This document shows, piece after piece, positions 36,276 through 47,180 of a stretch of 64,000 nucleotides of DNA. The stretch lies in assembly GCA_032622095.1 (NCBI GenBank), contig CP136063.1, forward strand, positions 10,023,814 to 10,087,813, written 5' to 3'. The position numbers and the translations under genes were made by a program. Position 1 is the first letter of the stretch. Every line of letters starts with the position of its first letter. The DNA is from Siphonodentalium dalli. Lineage: Eukaryota; Mollusca; Scaphopoda; Gadilida; Siphonodentaliidae. The notes under the pieces are model-generated. The model searched no databases and was not told the DNA's origin. It saw only the letters and a list, made by a program, of their open reading frames with translations.

Positions 36276-36281
36276 TTTATT
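36276..36281 (-). terminator. Candidate poly(A) signal for the tetraspan gene
   Basis: AATAAA on the - strand lies about 340 bases after the stop codon of the 36,623-38,200 gene. It is the nearest canonical signal seen, but such hexamers are common in AT-rich DNA. Confidence 0.3.
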
Positions 36282-36622
36282 TACTAATACACACTAACCA
36301 CATTATATATTGAATCTTGAAATATTGAAGCGAAATATATTCTCGTTGGCGAACCATGCATATGCAGGTGTCGCACTAATCGTGACCAACTTCTTAAATT
36401 TGCTCTTTGTACTCGTTTGTGGCAACACTTGCGCAGTCTAATTTGCGGTTGTCCCCAATTAATATCGTAAATACAGCGAATATAATTAACAGAAAATGTT
36501 GTGGTACGTTACAAAAATGTTTCAATTAACAAATACAAACAATCGTCCCATCCCAGTTTACTCTTTTGCCCATTTTAAGCCACACCCGCGAATACATGCA
36601 ACCGTTAACCTACTGGACAATG

Positions 36623-38200
36623 TTACAATCCCAATGGATTTTGGCTGCTTTCATCCGATCCGGTCTTACAATGTTCCTCACACCAACCACAATACACAAT
36701 CATGATAGGATAACCAAGAACCATCACTCCATTTGCAACTAAAAAACTTTTCCACGCACCAGTATCCACCGACGAAGCATAACGAACAACTAAGAAAGAC
36801 AACACCACAACATGAGCGAGCATATAGATTCCCAGGAAAACCTTGTATTCAACACTGCAATATTTCCCCTCTGGTACAATGCACTTACAAGACTTACATA
36901 TTACAACAGTACAACATATCCATAATGATGCTGAGGTCAATATAATAAAACTAAGTTGCCATATTTGGAATGAATTGCCTTCATCATAAGACCGGAAACT
37001 CACTACCACGTTGTAACCTAATGAGGGCAGATAAACAAAGACAAATAACAAACATAATATCAGCCCCATGGCAAATCTACACCACGTTATCTCCGTCTCC
37101 TTGTTGTCCAGCGACAGTCGATGTGTCATCCGTCTCCTCGCTCTCCATCGACAGTCGATGTCCACGGGTGTATCGCATCGTCCGTTCACAATATGAGAAT
37201 CATCAATTGACTGGTTCGAATTCATAAGATCAGGCTGATTTTTAAAGGCGGCTTCATGATGTATATTGTCTAATGTGACCATCGATATCGGATCGCTTCT
37301 GGTCCCATAATGAGAGCTGTATGGATAATCGGACTGTCTAGATTCGACGTTCAGAGGGCCATCGCTTCTCGGTTTATTGTAGTAAGTGTTTGAAACATTC
37401 GACACCTCTAGTTCACTGTTCATGAACGCATCGCTTCTCGGTTTATCATAGCAAATGTTTGAAACATGCGACAGACCTGTTTCACTGTCCATGTGCACAT
37501 CGCTTCTCTGTGTGTTATAGTGAATGTTTGAAACATGCGGCACTACTCTGTCACTGTTCGTGTGTACATCGCTTCTCTGATTATTACAATGAATGCTCGA
37601 AACATGCGACACTCCTAATTCACTGTTCATGTGCGCATCGCTTCTCGTCGTATAGTCAGACAATGTTCTCCCGATATCTGGGCGATAAATGCTTCTAGCT
37701 TTAAAAGGATAATTGTATGGCACATCGGACAGTCCCAATCCAATGTTCCCAGGCTTATCCGTCGTTCGTTTATTGACTGCAATATATAGTGACTCACGAT
37801 TGCTTCTTAATGGCATATTACCTTGATGTGCATTGCACAAGTGGTGTTGCTCTCTGGCAATGTCCACGTGATTATCGCTAACCATCGTACTTTTACTGAA
37901 TGCTGTATATAATGCTTCACGTTCGCGTCTTAACGGCACAGTTCCTTGTGGTGCATCACGATGCTCTCTGCCAATGTCCACGTGATTATCGTTATCCGCT
38001 GTATGCTGATTACTAAACGAAATGTAGGACACATCGCGTTCTCTGCTTAGAGATAAATCGGCTGTCGCTACATATTTAGAATTGTATGAAACATTGGACA
38101 CATCTCGTTCTCTGCTTAGAGACATATCGGGTGTCGCTGCATACTGATAATTGTATGAAACATTTGACACGCGTCGGTCGACGTTCAGAAGCAGCTCCAT
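36623..38200 (-). CDS. Four-pass membrane protein with repetitive N-terminal tail (unknown)
   Basis: An uninterrupted frame of 525 codons from the ATG at 38,200; it can extend upstream to 38,233 without another ATG. Residues 1 to about 355 are hydrophilic and built from ~23-residue repeats of the form VSNVSYN...SLSRERD and RSDVHMDSE...HVSNI.YN. Some units are lengthened to ~40 residues and contain NHVDI.RE. A basic patch (RWRARRRM) precedes four hydrophobic segments near 376-401, 414-435, 453-475 and 485-506, with CKSCKC and WCEEHC in short loops. By the positive-inside rule the tail is cytoplasmic. I do not recognise the family. No splice sites or stops break it, and repeat units differ mainly by substitutions that keep the frame, so it looks like a real, functional single-exon gene. 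Confidence 0.8.
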   Translation of the reverse strand: MELLLNVDRRVSNVSYNYQYAATPDMSLSRERDVSNVSYNSKYVATADLSLSRERDVSYISFSNQHTADNDNHVDIGREHRDAPQGTVPLRREREALYTAFSKSTMVSDNHVDIAREQHHLCNAHQGNMPLRSNRESLYIAVNKRTTDKPGNIGLGLSDVPYNYPFKARSIYRPDIGRTLSDYTTRSDAHMNSELGVSHVSSIHCNNQRSDVHTNSDRVVPHVSNIHYNTQRSDVHMDSETGLSHVSNICYDKPRSDAFMNSELEVSNVSNTYYNKPRSDGPLNVESRQSDYPYSSHYGTRSDPISMVTLDNIHHEAAFKNQPDLMNSNQSIDDSHIVNGRCDTPVDIDCRWRARRRMTHRLSLDNKETEITWCRFAMGLILCLLFVFVYLPSLGYNVVVSFRSYDEGNSFQIWQLSFIILTSASLWICCTVVICKSCKCIVPEGKYCSVEYKVFLGIYMLAHVVVLSFLVVRYASSVDTGAWKSFLVANGVMVLGYPIMIVYCGWCEEHCKTGSDESSQNPLGL

Positions 38201-38213
38201 TCTCGATTTGTAC

Positions 38214-38315
38214 TCACGACTCGATGAAAACACGCGGTTGTTCTTCGATCACTTTGGGCGGCGACACATGATGGTTTTGTCCCGATGAAATCGTCTCTTT
38301 CGTTCGCCCCGGCAT
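38214..38315 (-). promoter_or_regulatory. Upstream open frames before the tetraspan gene
   Basis: Two ATGs precede the likely start. One opens a 33-codon frame from 38,315 to the TGA at 38,214, beginning MPGRTKETISS. The other opens a 6-codon frame, MCRRPK, at 38,269-38,249 with the context ACCATCATG. They could lower translation of the main frame. Alternatively the 33-codon frame is the true N-terminus, joined to the main frame by splicing or by a one-base difference. Confidence 0.4.
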
Positions 38316-39005
38316 TTGGGTTGTTGCTGTTCAGTTACGGGTAGCCTGAAATATATTTCAAGATGGCGCATAACTTATTTTTCTGAAAAGTACAGTCAAT
38401 TTGCTGAAATGTGAGTTAACCTTTTATATAATAAACCCTCACTCATGAGTTATCTTAGGAAATGTTCAATTAATAGGTCGAAATAGCTTGTTTTGTAAAC
38501 AGTTCCCTCTATAAATATGAGCAATTATGTTGTCGTGGGTAGTGGATTTTCTGTGAGGCGAACTCGCATTATTTACAGCCTTAATAAATTTCTTAATAAA
38601 TACCTCTGGTGTCCATATTTTACATTTGTAACAGTTTAGAAATATCGTAACTGTGTAACTGAAATATATAAACAAGTCCTTATGTGACATTTAGTCTATA
38701 TCAGTGTGTGCATGGAAAAAGAGCGAGCAACGGTATGAAAAATTAATGTGGCTAGCAGTACATCAGTATAATCAAAGAATAAATTACATGTCAATCAACT
38801 CATATGATATGTTACTCTGACAACACCTAAAATATCCAAATCTGTCATAGTGACTGTTTATCACTTAGAACAATAGAAGTTGATCCAGTAAACTACTGTT
38901 TAACGTGCATAGTGTGATATGTGTACAACTAATCACTTACATATGTGCTATCGCTTTAAATAACAAATTTGAAATAGTTGCGTGGGTATAAAATAATAAT
39001 AACGG
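38316..39005. other. Intergenic stretch 5' of the tetraspan gene
   Basis: Probable promoter side of the - strand gene, but no TATA-like or initiator element can be assigned. No repeats of the named families are present. Confidence 0.35.
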
Positions 39006-39009
39006 CATA

Positions 39010-39595
39010 GCAAGATGGCGGCGTAGAGACACTGTTTTGAATCGCGGTGGGAACTATATCAATAATTTTGAAGACAAAGCTGTCTGTTAGTTAGTATTAA
39101 TATACTGGCGATCACATATCGACACATATTATACAAATACATGAAAATTTGATTATCAGATGCTGATATTTCGGTGATATATAACTTTTCACTGGAGACA
39201 AGATAAGTTACCTATTGTCGTTTTATACTTCAAATTTAACAATTCCCGACAAAAGAGACACAGTTATGAGCTCTACTTCAGAAGGCGATGATAGCATGAG
39301 CAAAGACACTTCAAAGCCAAAAACGAATAGAACTAAACAGGTACCAGTTGTCCCAAATAAAAAGCAAAAGACTCAATCAACAATACAATTTGTAGAGAAT
39401 AATGCACAAAACAGCTCTTTCGAAACGATTCTGGCCAATATTAACTCGAAACTCTCAAATATGGTCACTAAGGATGATTTGCAGAAAAGTGTGGAACCAT
39501 TGGTAAGGAAGGCAGACTTAGATTCCACAATAAATAACATGAAAAGTTAATATGAACAGAAAATTGAAGATGTAATAGATGTGCTATAGTGGAAA
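39010..39595 (+). pseudogene. LINE 5' end with ORF1 fragment
   Basis: It begins AAGATGGCGGCGTAGAGAC, typical of the 5' untranslated start of L1/Tx1-like LINEs. The ORF1-like frame starts at the ATG 39,266 (MSSTSEGDDSMSKD), is rich in Lys, Thr and Gln, and moves into a heptad-like segment (ILANINSKLSNM, LVRKADLDSTINNMKS). A TAA at 39,548 interrupts it; the same frame continues YEQKIEDVIDVL before ending. It is cut where the Ty3-like element appears to begin. It may belong to the same family as the L1/Tx1-like fragment at 10.7-12.4 kb, but no shared part proves it. Confidence 0.6.
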
Positions 39596-39995
39596 TTCGG
39601 GGTTAATATTTGCCTGAAAGTCTGTGTAGAGTAGGTTAATAGAACCAATTACCAACTAATCAATAAGTGTGTGGGACCAGATCAATGTCACTTGGAAACT
39701 CCTTCACTGGTCTGGGAGAATAACGAATTAGGTGTGACTGGCCTGGAATTGGCTGGAAGAATATTGTATCAGAGACCAGCCATGTGACTTTGGGAGAAAG
39801 TTGGAATAAAATACTATATTTGATTTAGATCGTTGCTTTTTCGGTTATAATACTCTAAGTGACTGAGTGGCCCCTCGACAGACTTCAGGCATATTCTCAA
39901 CTGCTAGCCTTTTAAAAGTTGTTGTGGTAAATATATATCCATGCATTCTTTGGTGTTACAATAAAAGATTGTGTATCTACAAAACTGTGTCTGGA
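39577..39995 (+). repeat. Candidate 5' LTR of the Ty3-like element
   Basis: The stretch starts near TGTGCTATAGTGG and contains AATAAAAGATTGTG then a CTGTGTCTGGACC end, followed by TGTTACCCAACGTGGAGAG, which resembles a primer-binding region. This is the usual order of polyadenylation signal, LTR end and primer site. No matching 3' LTR exists in the window, so the borders rest on motifs only. Confidence 0.4.
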
Positions 39996-40139
39996 CCTGT
40001 TACCCAACGTGGAGAGACGATCTACGGCCGATTATAAGACAAATGTTTTGGTTGCCGTGTGCAGAATTCCTAATACAGCTATTGGTAAATTAGGAAAAAT
40101 AAAAATCTAAAGGACAGTGCTAACAACAATGCAAGAAAT

Positions 40140-40550
40140 ACACTTTTGCCGGGAATTTAGTGACATTCCGTTGAAAAGAAAATCCAGGAAGAAGATATAT
40201 AAACATTCCGTTGAAAATAAAATCCAGGAAGAAGATATATATAAACATTCCGTTGAAAATAAAAGCCAGGAAGAAGATATATAAACATTCCGTTCAAAAT
40301 AAAATCCAGGAAGAAGATATATAAACATTCAGTTCAGAAGAAAATCCAAGAAGAAAATTCACGAATATAAACACTCAGTTCAGAAGAAAAACCAAGAAGA
40401 AAATTTCAGAACATTCTGTGAACAATTCAGTTCAGAAGAAGGTCCAAAAAGAAAATTTCAGAACATTATGTGAACAATTCAGTTCAGAAGAAAATCAAGG
40501 AAGAAACATTCTGTGAACTAATTCAGTTCAGAACAAAACCCAAGAACAGT
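40140..40550 (+). repeat. Purine-rich ~38-bp repeats in the Ty3-like leader
   Basis: About ten diverged units of ACATTCCGTTGAAAATAAAA, TCCAGGAAGAAGATATATA, later becoming TTCAGTTCAGAAGAAAATCC and AAGAAGAAAATTTCAGAACA. They lie between the candidate LTR and gag, in the untranslated leader. The first four copies are nearly identical. Confidence 0.85.
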
Positions 40551-40962
40551 GTATACATCTGACATTTCGAGGTGTGGTGCCCAGCTGACATTTCAATGTA
40601 CTGACAATTCCAGTTGTTTGAACAGAAGTTTCCATGGTGTTGAGATAAGGTGAGTACCTTTTTCATAGACTGAATGCATTCTTAAACAACATACCAAATG
40701 TAATTTCAATGTATGGCAGATTATTGTGCAGGTATACCCTTAAAATTATATCAGCAGAATATATAATAAGCCACCTCGAGTACCAGTGATACAGATGGTG
40801 CATTGTACCCAACTAACCATTTAAATTTATAGAGTATTGTATTTTTTGTGAAGAGCGCGTTAGCATAATATCGCCGAAAGTAATTAAACGAATCGTGCAA
40901 ATTAAATTAGAGGTACATTGAAATAGAATAAGGGTTTGGAAGAGATACAAATTTTTAAATAA

Positions 40963-41202
40963 TTTGATAATTGTGTTTTTGACAGATATACAATATGGAC
41001 ATCGATTAAAACACCCTTTCCAGATTTTCCAACATTAACAGTAAATAGAATTGTTGCTCGGTTACCGTTTTTGGGATATCCCACACCATATGGATGTATA
41101 ATTCATCTTAAAACATTAATTAAAAATAAAGCACGCGAAATTGGACAAAGTGAAGAGGCAGTAATGTTTATAGATGAGGACACGGCCACAATGGACAGAT
41201 AA
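40963..41202 (+). other. Unexplained 79-codon open frame before gag
   Basis: The frame contains DRYTIWTSIKTPFPDF, ARLPFLGYPTPYGCII and IGQSEEAVMFIDED, and stops at 41,200 just before the gag ATG. It has no ATG near its start, but TTGTGTTTTTGACAG at about 40,971-40,985 looks like a splice acceptor that could open it. Composition is protein-like. I cannot assign a family; it might be a spliced leader exon or a captured fragment. Confidence 0.3.
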
Positions 41203-41233
41203 ATTAAGATTGTATGCGTGTTAATCAAATGAA

Positions 41234-42418
41234 ATGGCTCAGGCACCAGAGATACCTAGTTTAGATTTTGGAAGTGAGTCAGAGATAAGAATGATGGAAT
41301 ATGAGAATTTAATACGACAGCGTAGAGAAGAGGAGATGAATAGAAATAGGGATTTAAACCCAAATGACCGACCACCTGCATATGAACAAATTTCCCAGGG
41401 AAACGATCAGAATATGCAGAGTGTGTTGGGACAATTGACTGAACAATTGCATTTATTTAAAACTGCAGTGGTTCAACAGTCTGAGGCCTCAAAGCAGTCA
41501 ACAGCTGTTCAGGCAGCATTGGGCGCGGCTACGATAATAGGGAAATATTCAGGTGACCCCAAAGGGTTCAAAGACTGGATTTTACAAATAGAAAGGTATT
41601 CGCTGGCGATGGATGCAGCCGACGAAGATAACATTAAATTAGCTAATCAAACGGCACGGGGACCCATAGCAGAATTTGTACAAAGATTTATGAAACAAAA
41701 TACGAGGCATGGGTTCCTAAGAATTACCTGGGCTGAGTTCAAAAGGGAATTGCGGACCCGTTATGGAGATACAGCAGACAATCAACATGCTCTCTCCATT
41801 TTACGCAACATTAGGCAAATGAAAGAGGAAAGGATTCAGGTATATTCCGAACGATTACGGGAGATAACTACAGATGCATTTGAGGATCATATCCAAGATG
41901 CTGCCATTGAAATGCAATTGGTGGGATATCTTGTAGATGGATTATACAATGATTTATTGAGGTTTAAATTAACGAGGGAAAATCATCCACAGTTAGATAG
42001 GGCAGTAGAGTATGCAATGAGGGAAGCCAATTTACATAAACGGTATAAACTAAGGTATGGTGAGGGTACATATGATAGGTCTCAAAGAAATGCTGCTGAT
42101 AATGAAACACCCATAGCAATGGAAACCCAACCAGATAGGTATCAGGGACCACGCCCAGTGCAAGCTCAAAATAGGTACCAGGGGCCACGCGTTATTTCGG
42201 GGCCAAATAGAGGGGCGCCACTACAACATAATGTGAGGGCATTACAAATGAGAAATGAGACAGTAAGGCCAGTCAATCCTTCAAATTCACAGGGTTTTGT
42301 AAGGAATCAACGCCCCGGGACGCCATTTCGGTGTGAATATTGTCAAAAAGGGGGACATTCTATAGACAGGTGTTGGCTGTGTCAGGCAGATGAAAGACGA
42401 AAGAAAAATTTAAATTAA
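41234..42418 (+). CDS. gag: Ty3-like Gag polyprotein
   Basis: This is an intact frame of 394 codons, opening MAQAPEIPSLDFG. It has a Gln/Glu-rich N-terminus, a retrotransposon-gag capsid core from about residue 95 to 260 (KYSGDPKGFKDWILQIE, WAEFKRELRTRYGD, LRNIRQMKEERIQVYSERLR), a basic Arg/Gln linker, and one zinc knuckle CEYCQKGGHSIDRC (CX2CX4HX4C) near residue 370. Gag packages the element RNA in cytoplasmic particles. The frame is intact although pol is badly broken, so it may be a recent casualty or may have been kept. The pol frame follows in another phase. Confidence 0.9.
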   Translation: MAQAPEIPSLDFGSESEIRMMEYENLIRQRREEEMNRNRDLNPNDRPPAYEQISQGNDQNMQSVLGQLTEQLHLFKTAVVQQSEASKQSTAVQAALGAATIIGKYSGDPKGFKDWILQIERYSLAMDAADEDNIKLANQTARGPIAEFVQRFMKQNTRHGFLRITWAEFKRELRTRYGDTADNQHALSILRNIRQMKEERIQVYSERLREITTDAFEDHIQDAAIEMQLVGYLVDGLYNDLLRFKLTRENHPQLDRAVEYAMREANLHKRYKLRYGEGTYDRSQRNAADNETPIAMETQPDRYQGPRPVQAQNRYQGPRVISGPNRGAPLQHNVRALQMRNETVRPVNPSNSQGFVRNQRPGTPFRCEYCQKGGHSIDRCWLCQADERRKKNLN

Positions 42419-42967
42419 AGGGTTCCATTTTTGAGGTGGCCGAAAAATGGAACGAAACAAATCAAAAGAAAATAATAGAAAATTTTCAAGCTAGAATAAT
42501 TGAGCAAATTAAATGTTTTGAGTCAGGTAAACGTCGAATGAATAACCCAAATAGTTTACAAGATGATAAGACATCTCGTATACGAAACAGAAAAAACAAG
42601 AAATGAAATTAAAGGTAATCAAATAAAAAGGAAAACTGAGCCACCAGTGAAAAATTTAATAAAATTTGATAAAAATGAGTTAAAGAGAGGCAATGTTAAT
42701 CATAAGTTGACTAGTGGAAAAAAATAAATCTAAACTAGATCAGAGAACTCCAAAAACAATAATTGAACAAAAGAAACAAACTATCACTCATAAACAAGAA
42801 GTGAACACTAAAAGTAGGGATTTTATGAAGCACAAAAACATTGATATGAATTGTGTAACAAAGACACCTGAATTTAAAATTAGTAGCACAAATTACAATT
42901 ATCCCGGAGACACTGCAAAACTATTAGAGGAACATGTAGCATGTTCCATTGTAATAATGATTAGAAA
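42419..42967 (+). pseudogene. pol: Start of Ty3-like pol, degenerate linker before protease
   Basis: This Lys/Asn-rich stretch connects gag to protease. An open frame 42,714-42,977 carries the likely pol line up to the GAAA at 42,964-42,967, where foreign DNA begins. Several frameshifts lie before 42,714. The codon phase of GAAA here is the same as at 48,537-48,540, where the protease starts. Confidence 0.6.
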
Positions 42968-44719
42968 TATTCTTTAAGTCGTTTGACCGGAGGGAATTAG
43001 AGTTAAAGTACTTTCCCGTAGCGGTGACATACGAATCGCCGAATGCGGCGCTTCTCGTTGGCGAGAGGTATATTGTCATCTGCGTTGATTCCGTCTTAGG
43101 GTGTGGACCGCCTAAATTTTGTTGAGCAGCCATATTGAATGTGCACCTTTGCCGGAGTTACAATATATTGAAGCCAACAAGACATTATCGCTTTACAGAT
43201 TCATGCATTAACTCAATAACAAAATCGAACGGACAATGGCTGTTACGCTGGTGATATGACACGGACGTTGGTCACTGTGAGATAAGCTGATTAGTGTGAC
43301 GACTGCGTGATCGTTGTTACCGGCTTCATTGAGTGAGACATTAGCAGTTCGCCTTGCGCTCTTGTGCATCAAATTCGGAAGTTATACAGCACATCAAGAT
43401 AGCGGCAAACGTTGGTGTCTTCTAAGGGAATCGTCCGGTTGAGAAATTATGGTGGCGAATCGGCGATGAGTTATAAGATTGAAGATAAGTATAATTCTTC
43501 TTTGTTAAGTGACAATGTGCCCAAGGGTTTCGGAACTGATGTATATATATTAGAATACATAAACACATAGGCCCATGGCTCGGTCAATGACACAAATGTA
43601 TATAAATTCCGAAATTGGGAGCTAAATTGTGGTTTTATACTTACTATATATGTGTAACAGCACGCAGTTATATTATTGTAAGCTGCTGCGTCGAAGGTGG
43701 TAAGATCGTTTTGTTCACGAAATAATTCGAATTCTTAGTATGGTTCCGAATGTGTGAAATTGTGTAAATCGCGAGAAAATTGTGATTCAATGTTGTATCC
43801 GGGTTAGACATGACGTCTGATTGGGCCGCATAACGATATTGCAGTTGGTTTGCTCTGCATTCTCACTGATGCATACAATATTGGTTGTATTGTGAACGTT
43901 AAAATATACATACCATATATTATATATAGAGTTGTCAACTTTTCAAAATTGCGGATTCACAAAAAAAAAAAATTAATTGGAGAATGGTTATTCCAAATTA
44001 CACAAATTGTTTTGAAAATTTGGTTGAAATATCAATGGGTGACTGTGAGTACTGGTTTTGTCGATGTTCCATTCCAGGCGTATGGCAAAAAGCTTGGTTT
44101 TACCGGAGGTTTAGACATCACAGATTGGCTGTCATCAATCGGTGAGGATTCGTCTTCGAACAAGTGTTCATTTGGAAACGCATGGCGCTGAATTCATATG
44201 TTTACATGTAACAGACTTATGGGACTATGAAATCAGTCTATATATCAACGGAACTCGTGTGTTCTGTATATCTTCGAACTGAACTCCAGATGGTTCTTGT
44301 TAAAACTGGAATTAGCATCTAAGCTAGTAATCATATAGTTTTGCGGAAATATGTTATCATTATGTGGGCTAATTGTTTGCGATTCACTGCAATGGTATAG
44401 CATTATAAATTTATGTCATGCATAATTATGACCAAAGATATATTTATTATATGTAAATAATCGACTGAACAGTATATTTGAAACAGATGTGTGAATCTTG
44501 AAATTTTGAATAACATATTCAATGGCACAATTGTCGAAGATCAGAATGTGATAAGGTACTCAGTGTGCCGCTCTAGTTTTATTAGAAATTGAGCATATCT
44601 AATTATTCATCATTCTTTCTTTGTCAGTCTGTGGTCTGCGTGACGATGCAGCGCGCTATCCTATATGGGTGTTGTTGTTCTTGGGTATATTCGGGATGAA
44701 GGATGGAACTCGTTTAGGG
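42968..44719 (+). mobile_element. Inserted block 1 in pol (1,752 bp), GAAA-bounded
   Basis: It is preceded and followed by GAAA (42,964 and 44,720). Its first 153 bp (start TATTCTTTAAGTCG) match the start of block 2 with two differences, and its last 82 bp (GCGTGACGATGCAG to GTTTAGGG) match the end of block 2 exactly. The middle is not alike between blocks. Start and end are not inverted copies, so this is not a TIR element. No protein is recognised. Confidence 0.75.
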
Positions 44720-45289
44720 GAAATATTCTTTAAGTCGTTGGACCGGAGGGAATTAGAGTTAAAGTACTTTCCCCTAGCGGTGACATACGAATCGCCGAAT
44801 GCGGCGCTTCTCGTTGGCGAGAGGTATATTGTCATCTGCGTTGATTCCGTCTTAGGGTGTGGACCGCCTAAATTTTTACGGTCTACGAGGCGTTAATACG
44901 TATATATATACGTGTATATATCCGCATTGCAATGAATCTGATAGCTCTTTCATGAATTAAATCGATACATGTCTTTGTATGGAACATGTTGAAATACATG
45001 TCATATGTATTAGCTCAATTGTTGACACCGATTTAAAGAGAATGTATAGGGAGTGGTATGTGTGCATGAAATAATGTTGCCAGTGATAAGCCGACACTGA
45101 GGTACGGTACCGATCGACAGATCTGGTAGAGATCGGACGGTATAAGTTGTTACTTGGCATTGGTTTGGTGTCACAGGTTTCCATAGGTGTTTTATCCTAC
45201 GGGTTTTTATCTATGGTTTTTCCTGGCCGGCCACATACCGTAGTAACATTATGGTTCATGTTGTTTTTTATTGTGAAATCCATGATGAT

Positions 45290-46015
45290 TGTATAATATG
45301 ATTGTATATATATATATATTGGAAATATTATGTTTCATAACTCAGTATTACATGTAGAGTAATATATTGTAGTGTGTTAAGACTCGAATAGTCTTTCTAA
45401 AGTATATCCGACTGGCCGTATGCAACATATATTTTCATATAACATCAGTTGTATGTTGAAGTGCAGAGTATCCACTGCATCTACAGTGTATCTTGTTATC
45501 TGCATGGTGTGTAATTGGAATACGAATTACCATTGGAATTACTTGTGCATATATGGAAATTTGAGATTCGTAAATTTTTCCAGATGAAACCGAGTAACCG
45601 TGGTTATTCACAATGGTGTAAACGGGTATATATTATGCTCACTGTCAGTACAGTATGATTGTATAATATGATTGTATCTATTTATTGGATATATTATGTT
45701 TCATAAATCAGTATTACATGTAGAGTAATTTATTGTAGTGTGTTAAGACTCGAATAGTCTTTATAAAGTAGATCCTGTATGCAACATATATTATCATAAT
45801 AGCATCAGTTGTATGTTGAAGTGCAGAGTATCCACTGCATCTACGGTGTATCTTGTTATCTGCATGGTGTGTAATTGGTATACGAATTACCATTGGATTT
45901 ACTTGTGGATATATGGATATTTGAGATTCGTAACCGTGGTTATTCACAATGGTGTAAACGGGTCTATATTATGCCCACTGTCAGTACAGTGTCGTGTTCG
46001 AACAAATCAAGTTGG
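45290..46015 (+). repeat. ~365-bp tandem duplication inside block 2
   Basis: CAGTATTACATGTAGAGTAA, ATCAGTTGTATGTTGAAGTG, CAGAGTATCCACTGCATCTA and GTGGTTATTCACAATGGTGT occur in order near 45,345-45,620 and 45,710-45,960. Each unit ends in CACTGTCAGTACAGT, a palindromic word that also follows the next duplication. Confidence 0.8.
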
Positions 46016-46189
46016 GTTTTTTGATCGTATGCGCAGAGGCAGATGGGATATCAGTGTATTCTAGGATTGTATGGATACTTATTGATACATATCGGCGATA
46101 TATATATGTATTGGCTGTATATTATATTTGTTTCAATTAATGGAGAATTTATATGCATATTACCGGTAATTCAAATATAATTATAAGTA

Positions 46190-47035
46190 ATGCAGACTGA
46201 CATTATACTGCCCATGCAGTGTTCGCTTGTCCGAACGTTTAGTGATGTTCTGGAGTTTGCGCCGATGCAAACGGATGCTTGGCTCCATAATTAGATGCAG
46301 TCATCTCTCAATGCATATTATATGGCTATTTATGCTATTGTATGCATTTCCAGTGGACTGAAATATGTAATATTTGGGATATTTGAGCATTGAGAATTGT
46401 GAATAATTAAAAGTTCGAACCGATGCAATGCGATTTTTTGGTGGACTATTTTGTAGAATACTACAGTAAACGTTGTTTTGGGTCCATAAACAAAATCGTG
46501 TAAACTGGACAAAACTATATTCTCACTGTCAGTACAGTGTCGTGTTGGAACCAGTGATGTTTGGTTTTCTGACCGTGTGCTCGGTGGCCGACGGGCGATT
46601 GTTGTATTATAAACAAAGCGATGCTTATCGATATATATGTGTGTATATGTGTATATATATATGTATGTATACGTATATATGTGTATATATATGCTGTGTG
46701 TTGTATTGTTTCCAATTTTGGCGAATTATATGCATATTAATTCAATTAGAATTATAGGTAATGCAGACCGACGCTATATACTGTGCATGCAGAGTACGGT
46801 TTCCGAACGTTCAGTGATGTTCTGGAGTTTGCGCAGACGCAAACGGATATTTTGGTTCCATGCATAATTCGATGCAGTCATCTCTCAATGGTTAATAGAT
46901 GGCTATTTGTTCCATTTTATGTATTTCTAGTGGACTGACATGTGGGATATTTGGATACTTGAGCATTGAGATTTGTGAATGATTAAATGTTCGAACCGAT
47001 GAAAAGCGGTTTTTGTTGGACTGTTTTGTGAAATA
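46190..47035 (+). repeat. ~568-bp tandem duplication inside block 2
   Basis: AATGCAGAC.GAC, CCGAACGTT.AGTGATGTTC, TGCAGTCATCTCTCAATG and TTCGAACCGATG.AA occur near 46,190-46,430 and 46,757-47,010. Between them lies a TATG/TATA microsatellite (46,630-46,695). Both copies contain the double-hairpin motif. Confidence 0.75.
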
Positions 47036-47180
47036 CTACAGTAAAAGTGGACTCGGTGCCATAAATATCCGTACATATTTCCGATGGAATAGGAAAATTG
47101 CGTATATATTGGAGACTAATTACACACTGTCATTATAGTGACGCGTTGTAACTGCATTGCGAATGCGATGCGATTTCATG

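Noticed and set aside
44621-44896. A 91-codon frame across the junction of the two inserted blocks
   Set aside because: It arises by joining the end of block 1 to the start of block 2; neither half has an obvious start or domain, and in the two outer copies the frame is interrupted by flanking sequence.
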